Origin: DATDCV01 sp036524155
GTDB taxonomy: Bacteria > Verrucomicrobiota > Verrucomicrobiia > Limisphaerales > UBA8199
Assembly: GCA_036524155.1 (NCBI GenBank)
Contig: DATDCV010000658.1
Span: forward strand, 1 to 19,843
Reading direction: 5' to 3'
Length of the DNA stretch: 19,843 nt
Shown: positions 1 through 7,995 of the stretch, in pieces
Numbering within the stretch: position 1 is the first letter of the stretch
How the letters are laid out: each line of letters opens with the position of its first letter
Position numbers and translations under genes: made by a program
The notes under the pieces: model-generated
Seen by the model: the letters and a program-made list of their open reading frames with translations, nothing else
Told to the model about the DNA's origin: nothing
Databases searched by the model: none

Positions 1-647
1 CCATCAGCGGCCCACGCGGCGCTGCCGCCGCCGGTCGGGAACTGCACCCGCGGAATGACATCGCCGAGCTCCTTGCCGCCATCGACCTCAAACAAGTGCA
101 GCGTGCCCTGCTCGCTGCCGCCTTCAGACAGGGAAACTGCCAGCAGCCGGCCGTCCAGGGAAGGCACGTACCAGTCGATCGCGGTGGTCCCATTGGTGTT
201 GTAGGCATTCGGGTCGAACACCGGGCGCCACAAGGCCGGGGGTTCGAGCGAAGCAAGCCGGACCAGCACCGGCTGTTGCTGAGGGGGCTTGAATCGAAGA
301 GCAAAATAGCGGCCCTTCCTCCATTCCAAACCGCCGAAGCGCGCGGATTCATCGCCGCGAAGCTGTCGCAGTTGTTCCGCCAGCCCTTCGCGATACGGAA
401 GGCCCGCGAAGTAAGTGCGCGTCCGCGCGTTTTCCTCGCCGGCCCATTCGCGCACCTCCGCAGCCGAGGCCTCTTCCAGCCATTGGTAGTTGTCCGTTAC
501 GGAAACGCCGTGATAGACATTTGTCACGGGGTGGACCGGAGCCGGCACACGGGGCAAGTCCGCCCCAAAACTCAGCGCCGCCGTCATGGGCAAAAGGACG
601 ACGGCCCGTCGGATCAGGAACGCGCAGGCACTCACTGTTTTAGTCAT
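1..647 (-). CDS. Prolyl oligopeptidase family (S9A) serine peptidase, N-terminal part, cut by window edge
   Basis: This reading frame is open from an ATG at 645-647 on the minus strand to the left edge, about 215 codons, so the C-terminal catalytic domain lies outside the window. The start is followed by a hydrophobic stretch (LIRRAVVLLPMTAALSFGAD) that looks like a signal peptide. The mature N-terminus carries the S9A hallmark: YHGVSVTDNYQWLEE, then EVREWAGEENARTRTYF. It continues into beta-propeller sequence (IDWYVPSLDGRLLAVSLSEGG, then an AAWAADG near the edge). The family cleaves peptides after proline; a signal peptide would place this member in the periplasm. No clear Shine-Dalgarno precedes the ATG. 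An AT-rich spacer separates it from the divergent small ORF at 727. The family call is firm from the N-terminal motifs alone, but the catalytic Ser/Asp/His cannot be checked. Confidence 0.85.
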   Translation of the reverse strand, partial: MTKTVSACAFLIRRAVVLLPMTAALSFGADLPRVPAPVHPVTNVYHGVSVTDNYQWLEEASAAEVREWAGEENARTRTYFAGLPYREGLAEQLRQLRGDESARFGGLEWRKGRYFALRFKPPQQQPVLVRLASLEPPALWRPVFDPNAYNTNGTTAIDWYVPSLDGRLLAVSLSEGGSEQGTLHLFEVDGGKELGDVIPRVQFPTGGGSAAWAAD

Positions 648-726
648 AACCGACAACCTAAGTTGGAAACCTGATTTGTAAAACTATTTTGTTGATTCAG
701 CTCGCCTGACTCCGTAGAACATCCCC

Positions 727-888
727 GTGAACGCTCCCTCGGTTCCACGGCTGCTCAACCCAAGAGTTCGTTCAGGCCGCAGCAGAAGGGCACGCCGCCG
801 CCGCAAGCTGTTGCTCGGGTTGGGTATTGGGGCCGTCGCCAGCATCGTGTCCGGGGTCACCTTGTACCTAATCTACCGCAGGCTGTAA
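727..888 (+). CDS. Possible small Arg-rich single-pass membrane protein
   Basis: This is a 53-codon frame starting at GTG 727; an in-frame TAG at 715 leaves no other plausible start. The N-terminal half is strongly basic, including a run of arginines and a lysine (RSGRSRRARRRRK). It is followed by one hydrophobic helix (LLLGLGIGAVASIVSGVTLY) and a short basic tail, IYRRL. If translated, it would be a one-pass inner-membrane protein with a positive cytoplasmic N-terminus. I do not recognise a family. There is no clear Shine-Dalgarno. It sits between the divergent peptidase gene and the convergent end of larC. The alternative is a chance ORF in a spacer. Confidence 0.35.
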   Translation: MNAPSVPRLLNPRVRSGRSRRARRRRKLLLGLGIGAVASIVSGVTLYLIYRRL

Positions 889-939
889 TCGGCTCAAATT
901 CGGCGTTCCGCCCCACAGAGAGACGCAGAATTTCCACCC

Positions 940-2271
940 CTAAGTGCGGCTCTGTTTCAGCGCAGCCTCGTAAACCAGCTTGAGCGGCACTCCGGCTTCC
1001 GTCGCCGCCTTCTTGCAGGATTCATATTCGGGCGCGGCCTGGACGGTTTTGCCATCAAGACGCCCGATTTTGACGGTAACCTCGCCAAAAGGCGTTTTGA
1101 CAGCGGCAAGTTCACGAACGAGTTTCCGGCGTTCGGCCAGGTAGCGGCGGACGCCGAAACTCGAGGTTTCACAAAGAACGAGCCGGCAAAATTTGTCGGC
1201 ATCCGCCTCGGAACATAGCACGGTGAGCAGCACCCCGGGCCGATTCTTCTTCATCTGAGCCGGCGTATAAAAAACGTCGAGCGCGCCGGCCCCAAGCGCT
1301 GTTTCCACAAAATGGCCGAGCAGTTCCGCGCTGATGTCGTCGAGATTGGTTTCCACGACGGCGATAGTGTCGGTTTCCCAGTCGTGAGCGGTGGCGGGCG
1401 CGGAAGATTCGCCCAGCACAACGCGGAGCACGTTGGGACGGGTGTGGTTATCGCGCGTGCCGAGACCGAAGCCGATCCGGGATGCGACGAGATGCTGCAT
1501 CGGGCCGAAGTGCTCGACGAGTTCCGCCAGCAAAGCGGCGCCGGTCGGAGTAACCAACTCGTGGGGTTCCTCGCATTGCGAGACGGGGATGCCCCGCGCC
1601 CCGAGAATGGCGAGCGTCGCCGGCGCAGGAATCGGGAATCGGCCATGCGCGCAATCGACGAAGCCGGTTCCTTCAACAACCTGACCCGCCAATAGCCTGG
1701 GCTTTCCCAGCATTTCAAGGCCGATGCACGCGCCGACGATGTCAACGATGGAATCCACCGCACCGACTTCATGAAAATGGACCTGCTCCGGCGGCAGGCC
1801 GTGGATTTTTCCTTCGGCCACGGCGAGCCGTTCGAAGACCGCAACGGACTTCTGTTTTACCCAGCTTGAGAGCGTGCTCTGAGTGATTAGCGTTTTGATG
1901 TCCGCGAAGGTGCGGCCGTGCTGATAGGAATGCGGGTGCGGGGCGGAGTCCTGAGGCGCAGCGCCGGGATGCGGGTGCGCGTGAGAAGGCTCAAGGTGAT
2001 GTTCGTGAGGGTGTCCATGGTCATGTTGGTGGTCGTGGTCGTGATCATGATCCTGGCGATGAACGCTCAGATCCGGAGAGAGGTGGACGTCAAACTTCGT
2101 GCCGGCGATGCTGCCCTTGGTGGCGCGGGTGACGTGGAGGTGATAGCCGCCCAGCCGGAGTTTGGCCAACCCGGTTTCCAGTTGCTGCGGATCGAGGCCC
2201 AGGTCAAGCAAAGCGCCGAGGAACATATCGCCGCTGATGCCACTGATCAGGTCGAGGTAAAGTGTCTTCAT
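940..2271 (-). CDS. larC: LarC, nickel insertion protein for the nickel-pincer nucleotide cofactor
   Basis: LarC is the CTP-dependent cyclometallase that inserts nickel into the pyridinium bis-thiocarboxylic acid nucleotide to give the NPN cofactor of lactate racemase and LarA-like enzymes. The N-terminus MKTLYLDLISGISGDMFLGA is typical. So are HFHEVGAVDSIVDIVG, ELVTPTGAALLAEL and the C-terminal ETNLDDISAELLGHFVE followed by FYTPAQMKKNRPGVLLTVL. Residues 71-118 form a histidine-rich segment with 17 His, a likely nickel store or chaperone region. In Lactiplantibacillus plantarum larC is split and joined by a programmed frameshift; here both halves are one continuous 443-aa frame. It begins 17 bp after larB, so the two are probably cotranscribed. 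The ATG at 2271 has no convincing Shine-Dalgarno. Confidence 0.95.
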   Translation of the reverse strand: MKTLYLDLISGISGDMFLGALLDLGLDPQQLETGLAKLRLGGYHLHVTRATKGSIAGTKFDVHLSPDLSVHRQDHDHDHDHQHDHGHPHEHHLEPSHAHPHPGAAPQDSAPHPHSYQHGRTFADIKTLITQSTLSSWVKQKSVAVFERLAVAEGKIHGLPPEQVHFHEVGAVDSIVDIVGACIGLEMLGKPRLLAGQVVEGTGFVDCAHGRFPIPAPATLAILGARGIPVSQCEEPHELVTPTGAALLAELVEHFGPMQHLVASRIGFGLGTRDNHTRPNVLRVVLGESSAPATAHDWETDTIAVVETNLDDISAELLGHFVETALGAGALDVFYTPAQMKKNRPGVLLTVLCSEADADKFCRLVLCETSSFGVRRYLAERRKLVRELAAVKTPFGEVTVKIGRLDGKTVQAAPEYESCKKAATEAGVPLKLVYEAALKQSRT

Positions 2272-2288
2272 TCGGCTGGGGAGAGGGC

Positions 2289-3050
2289 TCAGCTCCGGTG
2301 GTCGGCCAGCGTGTTAATCTGGCTGGCGGCGTAGGCGGCGCCAAAGCCATTATCGATGTTGACGACCGTCATGCCGCTGGCGCAACTGTTGAGCATGCCC
2401 AACAAGGCCGCGAGGCCGCCGAAGCTCGCGCCATAGCCCACGCTGGTGGGGACCGCGATAACCGGGCGCGACACCAGGCCGGCAACGACGCTGGGCAGGG
2501 CGCCTTCCATGCCCGCGACCACGATGACGACGTTCGCTCGCTGGATGGACTCCAGCCGGCCGAACAAACGGTGCACGCCGGCCACACCAACATCCGAAAC
2601 CCGTTCGACGCGGTTGCCCATTATGTCGGCGGTTACCGCGGCTTCTTCGGCAACGGGCAAATCGCTCGTGCCGGCGCAAACAACGGCGATGACGCCCGGC
2701 CGTTTGGGCAATGGCTTTCGGTCGATGGTGAGGCAACGGGCCAGTTGGTGGTGGACGGCCTCCTTGTATTTGCGGCGCACCATCCGGGCGTGCTCGATTG
2801 AAACGCGGGTGATGAGCACACGTTGCTCGTGGTCAAGGAGCTTGGCGGCGATTTTCAGAACCTGCTCCGGTGTTTTCCCGGCGCCAAAGATAACCTCCGG
2901 AAAGCCGCGTCGCAGTCCGCGATGCGTGTCCACCTGGGCGAAGCCGAGGTCGGCCACCGGCGCCGCCTGGAAAGCCCGCAGCAACGCGTCACGGCTGACG
3001 CTGCCCGCTCGAAACTGATCCAGTAATTTGATGGCTTCGCTCGTGGTCAC
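2289..3050 (-). CDS. larB: LarB, NaAD carboxylase/hydrolase of nickel-pincer cofactor synthesis
   Basis: LarB carboxylates the pyridinium ring of nicotinic acid adenine dinucleotide and cleaves the phosphoanhydride, giving pyridinium-3,5-biscarboxylate mononucleotide, the first step to the NPN cofactor. The C-terminal half is the PurE-like (AIR carboxylase) domain: VVCAGTSDLPVAEEA at about 124-138, VVAGMEGALPSVVAGLV at about 177-193 and PTSVGYGASFGGLAALL at about 201-217. The cysteine in NSCASG (Cys223) matches the residue that covalently binds substrate in characterised LarB. The N-terminal part has the usual FGAGKTPEQ motif. The start is GTG at 3050. It lies 56 bp after the DUF2127 gene and 17 bp before larC in one minus-strand run. 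larE, which supplies sulfur, is not in the window. Confidence 0.95.
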   Translation of the reverse strand: MTTSEAIKLLDQFRAGSVSRDALLRAFQAAPVADLGFAQVDTHRGLRRGFPEVIFGAGKTPEQVLKIAAKLLDHEQRVLITRVSIEHARMVRRKYKEAVHHQLARCLTIDRKPLPKRPGVIAVVCAGTSDLPVAEEAAVTADIMGNRVERVSDVGVAGVHRLFGRLESIQRANVVIVVAGMEGALPSVVAGLVSRPVIAVPTSVGYGASFGGLAALLGMLNSCASGMTVVNIDNGFGAAYAASQINTLADHRS

Positions 3051-3106
3051 GCGTCCGAAAATGCCACAGGTTCGGCAAAGGCTAAAGGCGAAAGTGGGAA
3101 TTCAAT

Positions 3107-3586
3107 TCAGTGGTGGTGATGCCGGAACAGCCGGCCACGATTCTGAAACAGGTACCACACGATGAGAATGTTGAGGCCGAGGATCACGAGCACGAAAAGG
3201 GTGAACTTGTGCGACAACTCGTATATTTCGATTGGGATGAAGAAAGCAGATTCGCCGATGGCCATCCACCCGGCCCAGCTAACGCGGAACATAAGACCGA
3301 CGCCCTCGACGAGCGAGAACATGCTGTAAACGAGTGTGCCGGCCGCCGTCCAAAGCACATTGGCTTCGCTGAGCTTGCCGACCTGGGCCGCGAGATTGGC
3401 CCAGAACTTCCGTTCGGGGTTCAGGCGCAATACGTGTAGGGCCTTGCTCAACTCCGCCGGGAGATCGTTATCCGAAAGCGCGTAAGCCACAATCGCGAGG
3501 CTTACAAACAAAGCTCCCTTCAGCAGCTTGATGCCGATGATGGCATAAAGCGTCGGGGCACGCTTTTTGATGAACTCCGTGACCAT
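3107..3586 (-). CDS. DUF2127 family multi-pass membrane protein
   Basis: This is a 159-aa protein with about four hydrophobic segments: LYAIIGIKLLKGALFVSLAI near residue 12, a weaker one near 78-96, the WAGWMAIGESAFFIPIEIYEL region near 104-124, and FVLVILGLNILIVWYLF near 131-147. The pattern matches DUF2127: KLLKGAL at the start, a middle LVEGVGLMFRVSWAGW, then FFIPIEIYEL and a final N-x-x-x-V/I-x-YL. The family has no established function. The protein ends in four histidines (RLFRHHHH), a natural tail that could bind metal and is of some interest beside the nickel-cofactor genes, although that link is speculative. It starts 15 bp downstream of glyQS, suggesting cotranscription with it. Confidence 0.8.
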   Translation of the reverse strand: MVTEFIKKRAPTLYAIIGIKLLKGALFVSLAIVAYALSDNDLPAELSKALHVLRLNPERKFWANLAAQVGKLSEANVLWTAAGTLVYSMFSLVEGVGLMFRVSWAGWMAIGESAFFIPIEIYELSHKFTLFVLVILGLNILIVWYLFQNRGRLFRHHHH

Positions 3587-3601
3587 CTGTCGGCCGACTC
3601 G

Positions 3602-5230
3602 CTAGCGAATCTTCTCGAGCAGCAGCACTGCCAGTTCGTCGATTTTCACCCGCTCCTGCTTCATGGTGTCGCGGTCGCGCAGCGTGACGGTGTCTTTCAG
3701 TTCCGGGCCTTGCTCGCCCAGCGTCTCGAAATCGATGGTAACGCCGAACGGTGTGCCGGCCTCGTCCTGGCGGCGGTAACGCCGGCCAATGGCGCCCGCC
3801 TCGTCGTAAAACACAGTCATGTGCGGCCGCAGCAAATCGCGCACCCGTTTGGCTTTCTCGACCAACGTCGGCTTGTTCTTCAGCAGCGGAAACACCGCGA
3901 CCTTGATCGGCGCGACGCGCGGATGAAACCGCATTACCACCCGGGTTTCCATCTTGCCTTTTTCGTCGGGCGCCTGGTCCTCGCGGTAGGCGTTGCAGAT
4001 CAACGCCAGCGCCAGGCGGTCCACTCCCGCCGAGGGCTCGATGACGTGGGGCACGTACTTCGCCCGGGTTTCCTCATCGAAATACTCCATCGACTTGCCA
4101 CTGAATTTCTGGTGTTGCGTCAGGTCGAAATCGCCGCGCGCGGCGATGCCTTCCAGCTCCTGAGTGCCAAAGGGAAACTTGTAGAGAATATCGACCGTCG
4201 CTTTGGCGTAGTGTGCCAGCTCTTCCTTTTTCTGCCAGTATTCGACCAGCGATTCGCGTCCCAGGCCGATGCTCTCGTACCAGCTCATGCGTTGTTCGAC
4301 CCAGTACTTGTGCCAGAGCTCCCAGCCCCAATTGGGCTGAGGCTCCAGTGTCGGGGGTTGACCTCCGGAGAGGGCGGCGACGGACCCGGCCCATTTCTGG
4401 ATGACTTCGTCAGGCCGGATGAAAAACTCGAGCTCCATTTGCTCGAACTCGCGCGAGCGGAACGTGAAGTTCCGCGGGTTGATCTCGTTCCGGAAGGCCT
4501 TGCCGATTTGGCAGATGCCGAAGGGCACCTTTTGGCGTGAGACCTCAATGGTATTCTTGAATTGAACGAAAATAGCCTGCGCGGTTTCCGGTCTTAGGTA
4601 GGACACATTGTCGGCGCTTTCAACGGGGCCGACGTAGGTTTTGAGCATCAGGTTGAACGGACGCGGCTCGGTCAGCAGGCTGCCGTTTTCGGGGTTGTAG
4701 CGTGTGCTGTTTTCGACCGGCTCCATACGCTCACCCAGGAGGTTGGGGTGCTCGATGCCGCGCTCGTGGTAAAAGTGCCAGGCCACTTTGCGCGCGCTCT
4801 CGGGCGGCTTGCCTTTCGGGATCAGCACCGAGAAAGAATCGTTAGATGCTTTGGCCGAAGTGATGTCGGTTGCCCCCGTGTAAAAGTAGGCCGTGCCGCT
4901 TTGCGGCTCGACCTGGTCGGCGCGAAAGCGCTTTTTGGTGAGCAGGCAGTCCACCATCAAATCGCTGAAGGTGCTGGTGTGGCCGCTGGCCTCCCAGATG
5001 CGCGGGTGCATGATGATCGACGCGTCGAGGCCAACGACATCATCGCGGCGCTGGGTCATCGAACGCCACCACCACTCTTTGATGTTGCGCTTCAGCTCCG
5101 CGCCCAGAGGGCCGTAGTCCCAAAAGCCGTTGAGGCCGCCGTAGATTTCGGATGATTGAAAAATGAATCCGCGGCGTTTGCACAGAGACACGATTTTCTC
5201 CATCAACTCGCCGGTTTTTGGTTCAGCCAT
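3602..5230 (-). CDS. glyQS: Glycine--tRNA ligase (single-chain alpha2 type)
   Basis: This class II aminoacyl-tRNA synthetase charges tRNA-Gly in the cytoplasm and is of the homodimeric eukaryotic/archaeal/Thermus-like type, not the alpha2beta2 E. coli type. The N-terminus has KRRGFIFQSSEIYGGLNGFWDYGPLG (about 18-43), diagnostic of GlyRS. Motif 2 is FRNEINPRNFTFRSREFEQ (about 246-264) and motif 3 is EPSAGVDRLALAL (398-410). The anticodon-binding domain occupies about 430-540, from VAPIKVAVFPLL to GVTIDFETLGEQG. At 542 aa it is longer than the roughly 460-aa Firmicutes enzyme; the extra residues lie in an insertion near 110-195. No T-box or other leader RNA is recognisable upstream. It is the first gene of the minus-strand run that continues into the DUF2127 gene, larB and larC. 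Confidence 0.96.
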   Translation of the reverse strand: MAEPKTGELMEKIVSLCKRRGFIFQSSEIYGGLNGFWDYGPLGAELKRNIKEWWWRSMTQRRDDVVGLDASIIMHPRIWEASGHTSTFSDLMVDCLLTKKRFRADQVEPQSGTAYFYTGATDITSAKASNDSFSVLIPKGKPPESARKVAWHFYHERGIEHPNLLGERMEPVENSTRYNPENGSLLTEPRPFNLMLKTYVGPVESADNVSYLRPETAQAIFVQFKNTIEVSRQKVPFGICQIGKAFRNEINPRNFTFRSREFEQMELEFFIRPDEVIQKWAGSVAALSGGQPPTLEPQPNWGWELWHKYWVEQRMSWYESIGLGRESLVEYWQKKEELAHYAKATVDILYKFPFGTQELEGIAARGDFDLTQHQKFSGKSMEYFDEETRAKYVPHVIEPSAGVDRLALALICNAYREDQAPDEKGKMETRVVMRFHPRVAPIKVAVFPLLKNKPTLVEKAKRVRDLLRPHMTVFYDEAGAIGRRYRRQDEAGTPFGVTIDFETLGEQGPELKDTVTLRDRDTMKQERVKIDELAVLLLEKIR

Positions 5231-5560
5231 AAGAGCGGGGAGTGTTCTTCAACCTTGTGTTGATGTCAAGGTGGTCCAGGGTTTCCCCACGCCGTTCCCC
5301 CGTTTTCGGTTGCAGCACTTCGCAAGTTCATCCAAACTGATAAGTGTGCAACGAGGCACACCGAATAAAGGCGGCAAACCAACGTCGAAGTGTCTAACGG
5401 ATATGCAGGATATTGAGCTCCGATCTCGCAGCCGAGCCGAGCACGCCGCTGGCAGCAGTCCGCTGCGGCGCCGGGGATTGGTTTGCCGGCTCCTGGCCAG
5501 CTAGTCTCCATTTTCCAGGCCAACTGACTGAATTCAAATCACTAACACTCTCCTGAATTT
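5231..5560. other. 330-bp divergent spacer between glyQS and the lipoprotein operon
   Basis: No convincing gene is seen on either strand; the short frames here have no recognisable protein character. It should hold the promoters of both divergent units. A GC-rich hairpin lies at 5444-5470: inner arms GCAGC/GCTGC around a 5-nt loop, outer arms CGCC/GGCG with a 4-nt bulge on one side. It could belong to the leader of the lipoprotein operon. The start of the LpoB-like gene at 5561 is preceded by an AT-rich stretch without a Shine-Dalgarno. Confidence 0.5.
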
Positions 5561-6190
5561 ATGAATTTGACGAATTACCAAACCGCAATCGCAGTCTTGG
5601 CCCTGGCTGGCTTCATCTCGGGATGCGCTTCCTCAGGCGTGAAGAATCCCTCGGGGGTGCCGGTTACCCAAATGCGCCCCGACGAGCAAGGATTTGTCGC
5701 GGGAACCGGCGTGGAATCGCAAGACCTCGTCGCGGTGACGGATAAGATGTCCCACAGCATTTTGGCGATACCCCAAGTGGCTAACGCGCAAGGCGTGCCG
5801 CGAGTCGTGCTCGACCCGGTCGTTAACAATACTCGCTTCCCCATCAACAAGGACATTTTCCTGATCCGCATCCGGGCCGAGCTGAACAAGAAATCAATGG
5901 GCAAAGTGGTTTTCCTGGCGCGTGACCGCATGGCGACGCTCGAACGGGAAAAGCAGATGAAGCAGTCAGGGCAAGTCACTTCGAGTTCGGATCCGAACAA
6001 GGTGGAGTTCAAGGGCGCGGACTACTTCTTAACCGGCACACTGTCGGGGCTGAGCACGCGCACCAGCGCCGGCACCAGTGATTATATCCTCTATTCGTTC
6101 CAGCTGATTGATGCACGCACCAGCGACATTGTCTGGGAAGACTCGGCGGAAATCAAAAAGCAGGGCCTCGAAGATGCCGCCTACCGGTAA
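5561..6190 (+). CDS. LpoB-like lipoprotein (penicillin-binding-protein activator family)
   Basis: This is a 209-aa lipoprotein. A short hydrophobic signal ends at lipobox ISGC with the lipidated cysteine at residue 22. After a low-complexity linker the folded part follows the LpoB pattern: SQDLVAVTDKMSHSIL, VVLDPVVNNTRFPINKDIFLIRIR, LNKKSMGKVVFLARDRM, then GADYFLTGTLSGLSTRTSAG and a C-terminal YSFQLIDARTSDIVWED. In E. coli, LpoB reaches through peptidoglycan from the outer membrane to activate PBP1b; the same role here is an inference from family and neighbours. The next gene starts inside its last codons (17-nt overlap) and a YcfL-like gene follows, recreating the gammaproteobacterial LpoB/COG3014/YcfL neighbourhood. 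Family confidence is good; orthology to E. coli lpoB is not established. Confidence 0.85.
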   Translation: MNLTNYQTAIAVLALAGFISGCASSGVKNPSGVPVTQMRPDEQGFVAGTGVESQDLVAVTDKMSHSILAIPQVANAQGVPRVVLDPVVNNTRFPINKDIFLIRIRAELNKKSMGKVVFLARDRMATLEREKQMKQSGQVTSSSDPNKVEFKGADYFLTGTLSGLSTRTSAGTSDYILYSFQLIDARTSDIVWEDSAEIKKQGLEDAAYR

Positions 6191-7406
6191 CGGCGCGCGG
6201 TCCGCCTCCAGCACACCGGGGGGGAGGGCAGCTTGCCTGCTGGCCGTCGCCGTGACGGCGCTGTTCCTGGCGGGATGCGCCTCCACGTCGTCCCCCAAGC
6301 CTCTTGCTCTCACCGGCAACATCATGGTGGACGGGACCAACGCCATTGCGAATGGACCCCGCAAGGACAAGGTGCTCTGGGAATATCGCACCGCCGCCGC
6401 CGCCATGAGGCAGGCCAGGTTTTCCATGGCACGCGAATACCTCGAGGACGCGCTGACCACGCTGCAGGGTATCTACGGCCCGGACCCGAGCGCGAAAAAG
6501 GCCCGCGGCTATTTTCACGCCGAGTCAAAGAAAACCTTTATCGGCGAACCTTACGAACGCTCGATGGCCTATATCTACCGGGGAATCCTTTACTGGATGG
6601 ATGGCGAACCCGATAACGCCCGCGCGTGCTTCCGGAGCGCCGAATTCGAGGATTCGGACGCTCAGAACCACGAATACGCCGGCGACTGGGTGCTGCCGGA
6701 TTACCTCGACGGCCTGATCACCGCGCGTTTGGGCGGCGACGGATCGGACGCCTTCAAGCGTGCCCAGGCTTCGGCGAAACACGTCAAGTTGCCCGAATAC
6801 AACCTCAAGGCCAACGTGTTCTTCTTTATCGAGTTTGGACCGGGGCCGACCAAGTTTGCCACCGGCCAATACGCCCAGGAATTGCGGTTTCATAACACGC
6901 CTTCCCCGGTCAACCAGGCCGACGTCAAAGTGGATTCGTACGAATTCCCCGTGGCGCCGACCGACGACGTTTGGTTCCAGGCCAGCACCCGGGGAGGCCG
7001 GTTGATGGACCATGTCCTGGCCAACAAAGCCGTGTTCAAAAGCGCCACCGACACCGCCGGCGATGTGGCGCTCATCGGCGGTCTGAGCACCGCCGCGCTT
7101 AGCCACGACCGCACGGCTCAGGAAGTGGGCCTCGGAGTGGCCCTGGCCGGCCTGGTCAGCAAAGCATTTTCCGCCGCGACGACGCCGGAGGCCGACACGC
7201 GAGCGTGGGACAACCTGCCCCGGTACCTCAGCTTTGCGAGCCTGAACCTCGCGCCGGGAACGCACAACGTAACGGTAGATTTCAAGGACACAGGGGGCCA
7301 GGCCGTTCCGGGCCTCAGGAAGACCCTGACGGTAAAAGTGCCGGCCGACGGGAAAGACAAAGTCGTATTTATCAGTGATCAATCAATTACACCTCAAACA
7401 TTATGA
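6174..7406 (+). CDS. COG3014-like lipoprotein of the LpoB/YcfL gene cluster
   Basis: I place the start at ATG 6174, giving 410 aa. This puts a signal peptide (ACLLAVAVTALFLAGC) with lipobox LAGC and Cys35 at the N-terminus; an ATG at 6108 would add 22 basic residues and is less likely. The mature protein begins with a helical, TPR-like part (MRQARFSMAREYLEDALTTL, then YIYRGILYWMDGEPDNARACF). A beta-rich part follows, with a hydrophobic patch near VALIGGLSTAALSHDRTAQE and the closing segment LSFASLNLAPGTHNVTVDF. This matches the COG3014 family, usually encoded beside lpoB and ycfL; its function is unknown, presumably at the outer-membrane side of the envelope. The gene overlaps its upstream neighbour by 17 nt and its downstream neighbour by ATGA, so translation is probably coupled. 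Confidence 0.8.
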   Translation: MPPTGNGARSASSTPGGRAACLLAVAVTALFLAGCASTSSPKPLALTGNIMVDGTNAIANGPRKDKVLWEYRTAAAAMRQARFSMAREYLEDALTTLQGIYGPDPSAKKARGYFHAESKKTFIGEPYERSMAYIYRGILYWMDGEPDNARACFRSAEFEDSDAQNHEYAGDWVLPDYLDGLITARLGGDGSDAFKRAQASAKHVKLPEYNLKANVFFFIEFGPGPTKFATGQYAQELRFHNTPSPVNQADVKVDSYEFPVAPTDDVWFQASTRGGRLMDHVLANKAVFKSATDTAGDVALIGGLSTAALSHDRTAQEVGLGVALAGLVSKAFSAATTPEADTRAWDNLPRYLSFASLNLAPGTHNVTVDFKDTGGQAVPGLRKTLTVKVPADGKDKVVFISDQSITPQTL

Positions 7407-7822
7407 AAAAGACTCTCTTAGCATTCGCAGTCGCTGTTCCCCTGCTGGGTTTGCTGCCCGGTTGCGCGAGCCGGCATCTTGGCGCTTATGAACCGCTCGA
7501 TGCCAACGCCACCACCCTGGAAAACACCGCCAGATTTGTGTTGCTCGACAAGGGCGCCCAACAATCCGTGACGTGCGTCGGCCTCCAGGAAACTCGCCTC
7601 GCTGACGGGCGATACCAAATCGTCGCGAACCTGCTGAACCGCGAGAACCGCCGCCTCCAGGTCCAGGCCAACTGCGTTTTCAAAGACGCCCAGGGTTTTC
7701 CGGTTGAAGACACTCCTTTCCAAAATGTCTTCCTCGACGAAAACGCCCAGGAAGGCGTGAAGTTCACTTCCGCCAACGACAAAGCGCAGCGGTACACGGT
7801 CCGAGTCCGGGAAGCCCGCTGA
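7403..7822 (+). CDS. YcfL-like (DUF1425) lipoprotein
   Basis: This is a 139-aa lipoprotein with signal MKKTLLAFAVAVPLLGLLPGC, lipobox LPGC and Cys21. The remainder is a single small beta-sandwich-like domain of the YcfL/DUF1425 type. Its pattern is ETRLADGRYQIVANLLNRENRRLQVQANCVFKDAQGFPVED, then FQNVFLDENAQEGVKFTSAN and YTVRVREAR at the end. In E. coli ycfL lies directly beside lpoB; the role of YcfL is not known. The start codon shares an ATGA with the stop of the COG3014-like gene, the mark of translational coupling, so all three lipoproteins are probably made together. Confidence 0.85.
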   Translation: MKKTLLAFAVAVPLLGLLPGCASRHLGAYEPLDANATTLENTARFVLLDKGAQQSVTCVGLQETRLADGRYQIVANLLNRENRRLQVQANCVFKDAQGFPVEDTPFQNVFLDENAQEGVKFTSANDKAQRYTVRVREAR

Positions 7823-7830
7823 GACCTCGT

Positions 7831-7847
7831 CCGGCTCGCCTCGCCGG
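7831..7847 (+). terminator. Weak hairpin after the lipoprotein operon
   Basis: CCGGC and GCCGG (7831-7835 and 7843-7847) form a 5-bp GC stem with a 7-nt loop, starting 8 bp after the YcfL-like stop codon and followed by TTGTT. The position suits a terminator, but the stem is short and the U-tract is poor. Confidence 0.25.
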
Positions 7848-7927
7848 TTGTTCAGCCTTCGGGATGAGCCCGGGGACAGGCGCACTCCGCGATTTCACTG
7901 TTCACTGATTCATCACGGAAAAAAACA

Positions 7928-7956
7928 TTGCGCGACTTAACCAAACAGCGTATGAA
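7928..7956 (+). promoter_or_regulatory. Possible sigma-70-type promoter for the small secreted protein
   Basis: TTGCGC at 7928-7933 and TATGAA at 7951-7956 are separated by exactly 17 bp. They match the -35 consensus at 3 of 6 positions and the -10 at 4 of 6. Transcription would start near 7963, giving a leader of about 44 nt to the ATG at 8007. This is a pattern match only. Confidence 0.25.
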
Positions 7957-7995
7957 GTAGCCAGACCCGTGAACACGCTAAACCAAAAGGCTGAT

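Noticed and set aside
96..674. 192-codon plus-strand frame at the left edge
   Set aside because: It is antisense to the prolyl oligopeptidase gene, whose protein motifs are clear.
3710..4540. 276-codon plus-strand frame inside glyQS
   Set aside because: It is the shadow of a conserved synthetase gene in GC-rich DNA; its translation has no recognisable motifs.
5241..5269. TTGACA (minus strand, 5269-5264) with AACACT 17 bp downstream as a glyQS promoter
   Set aside because: The -10 matches only 3 of 6, and the start point would fall within about 4 nt of the ATG, leaving practically no leader.
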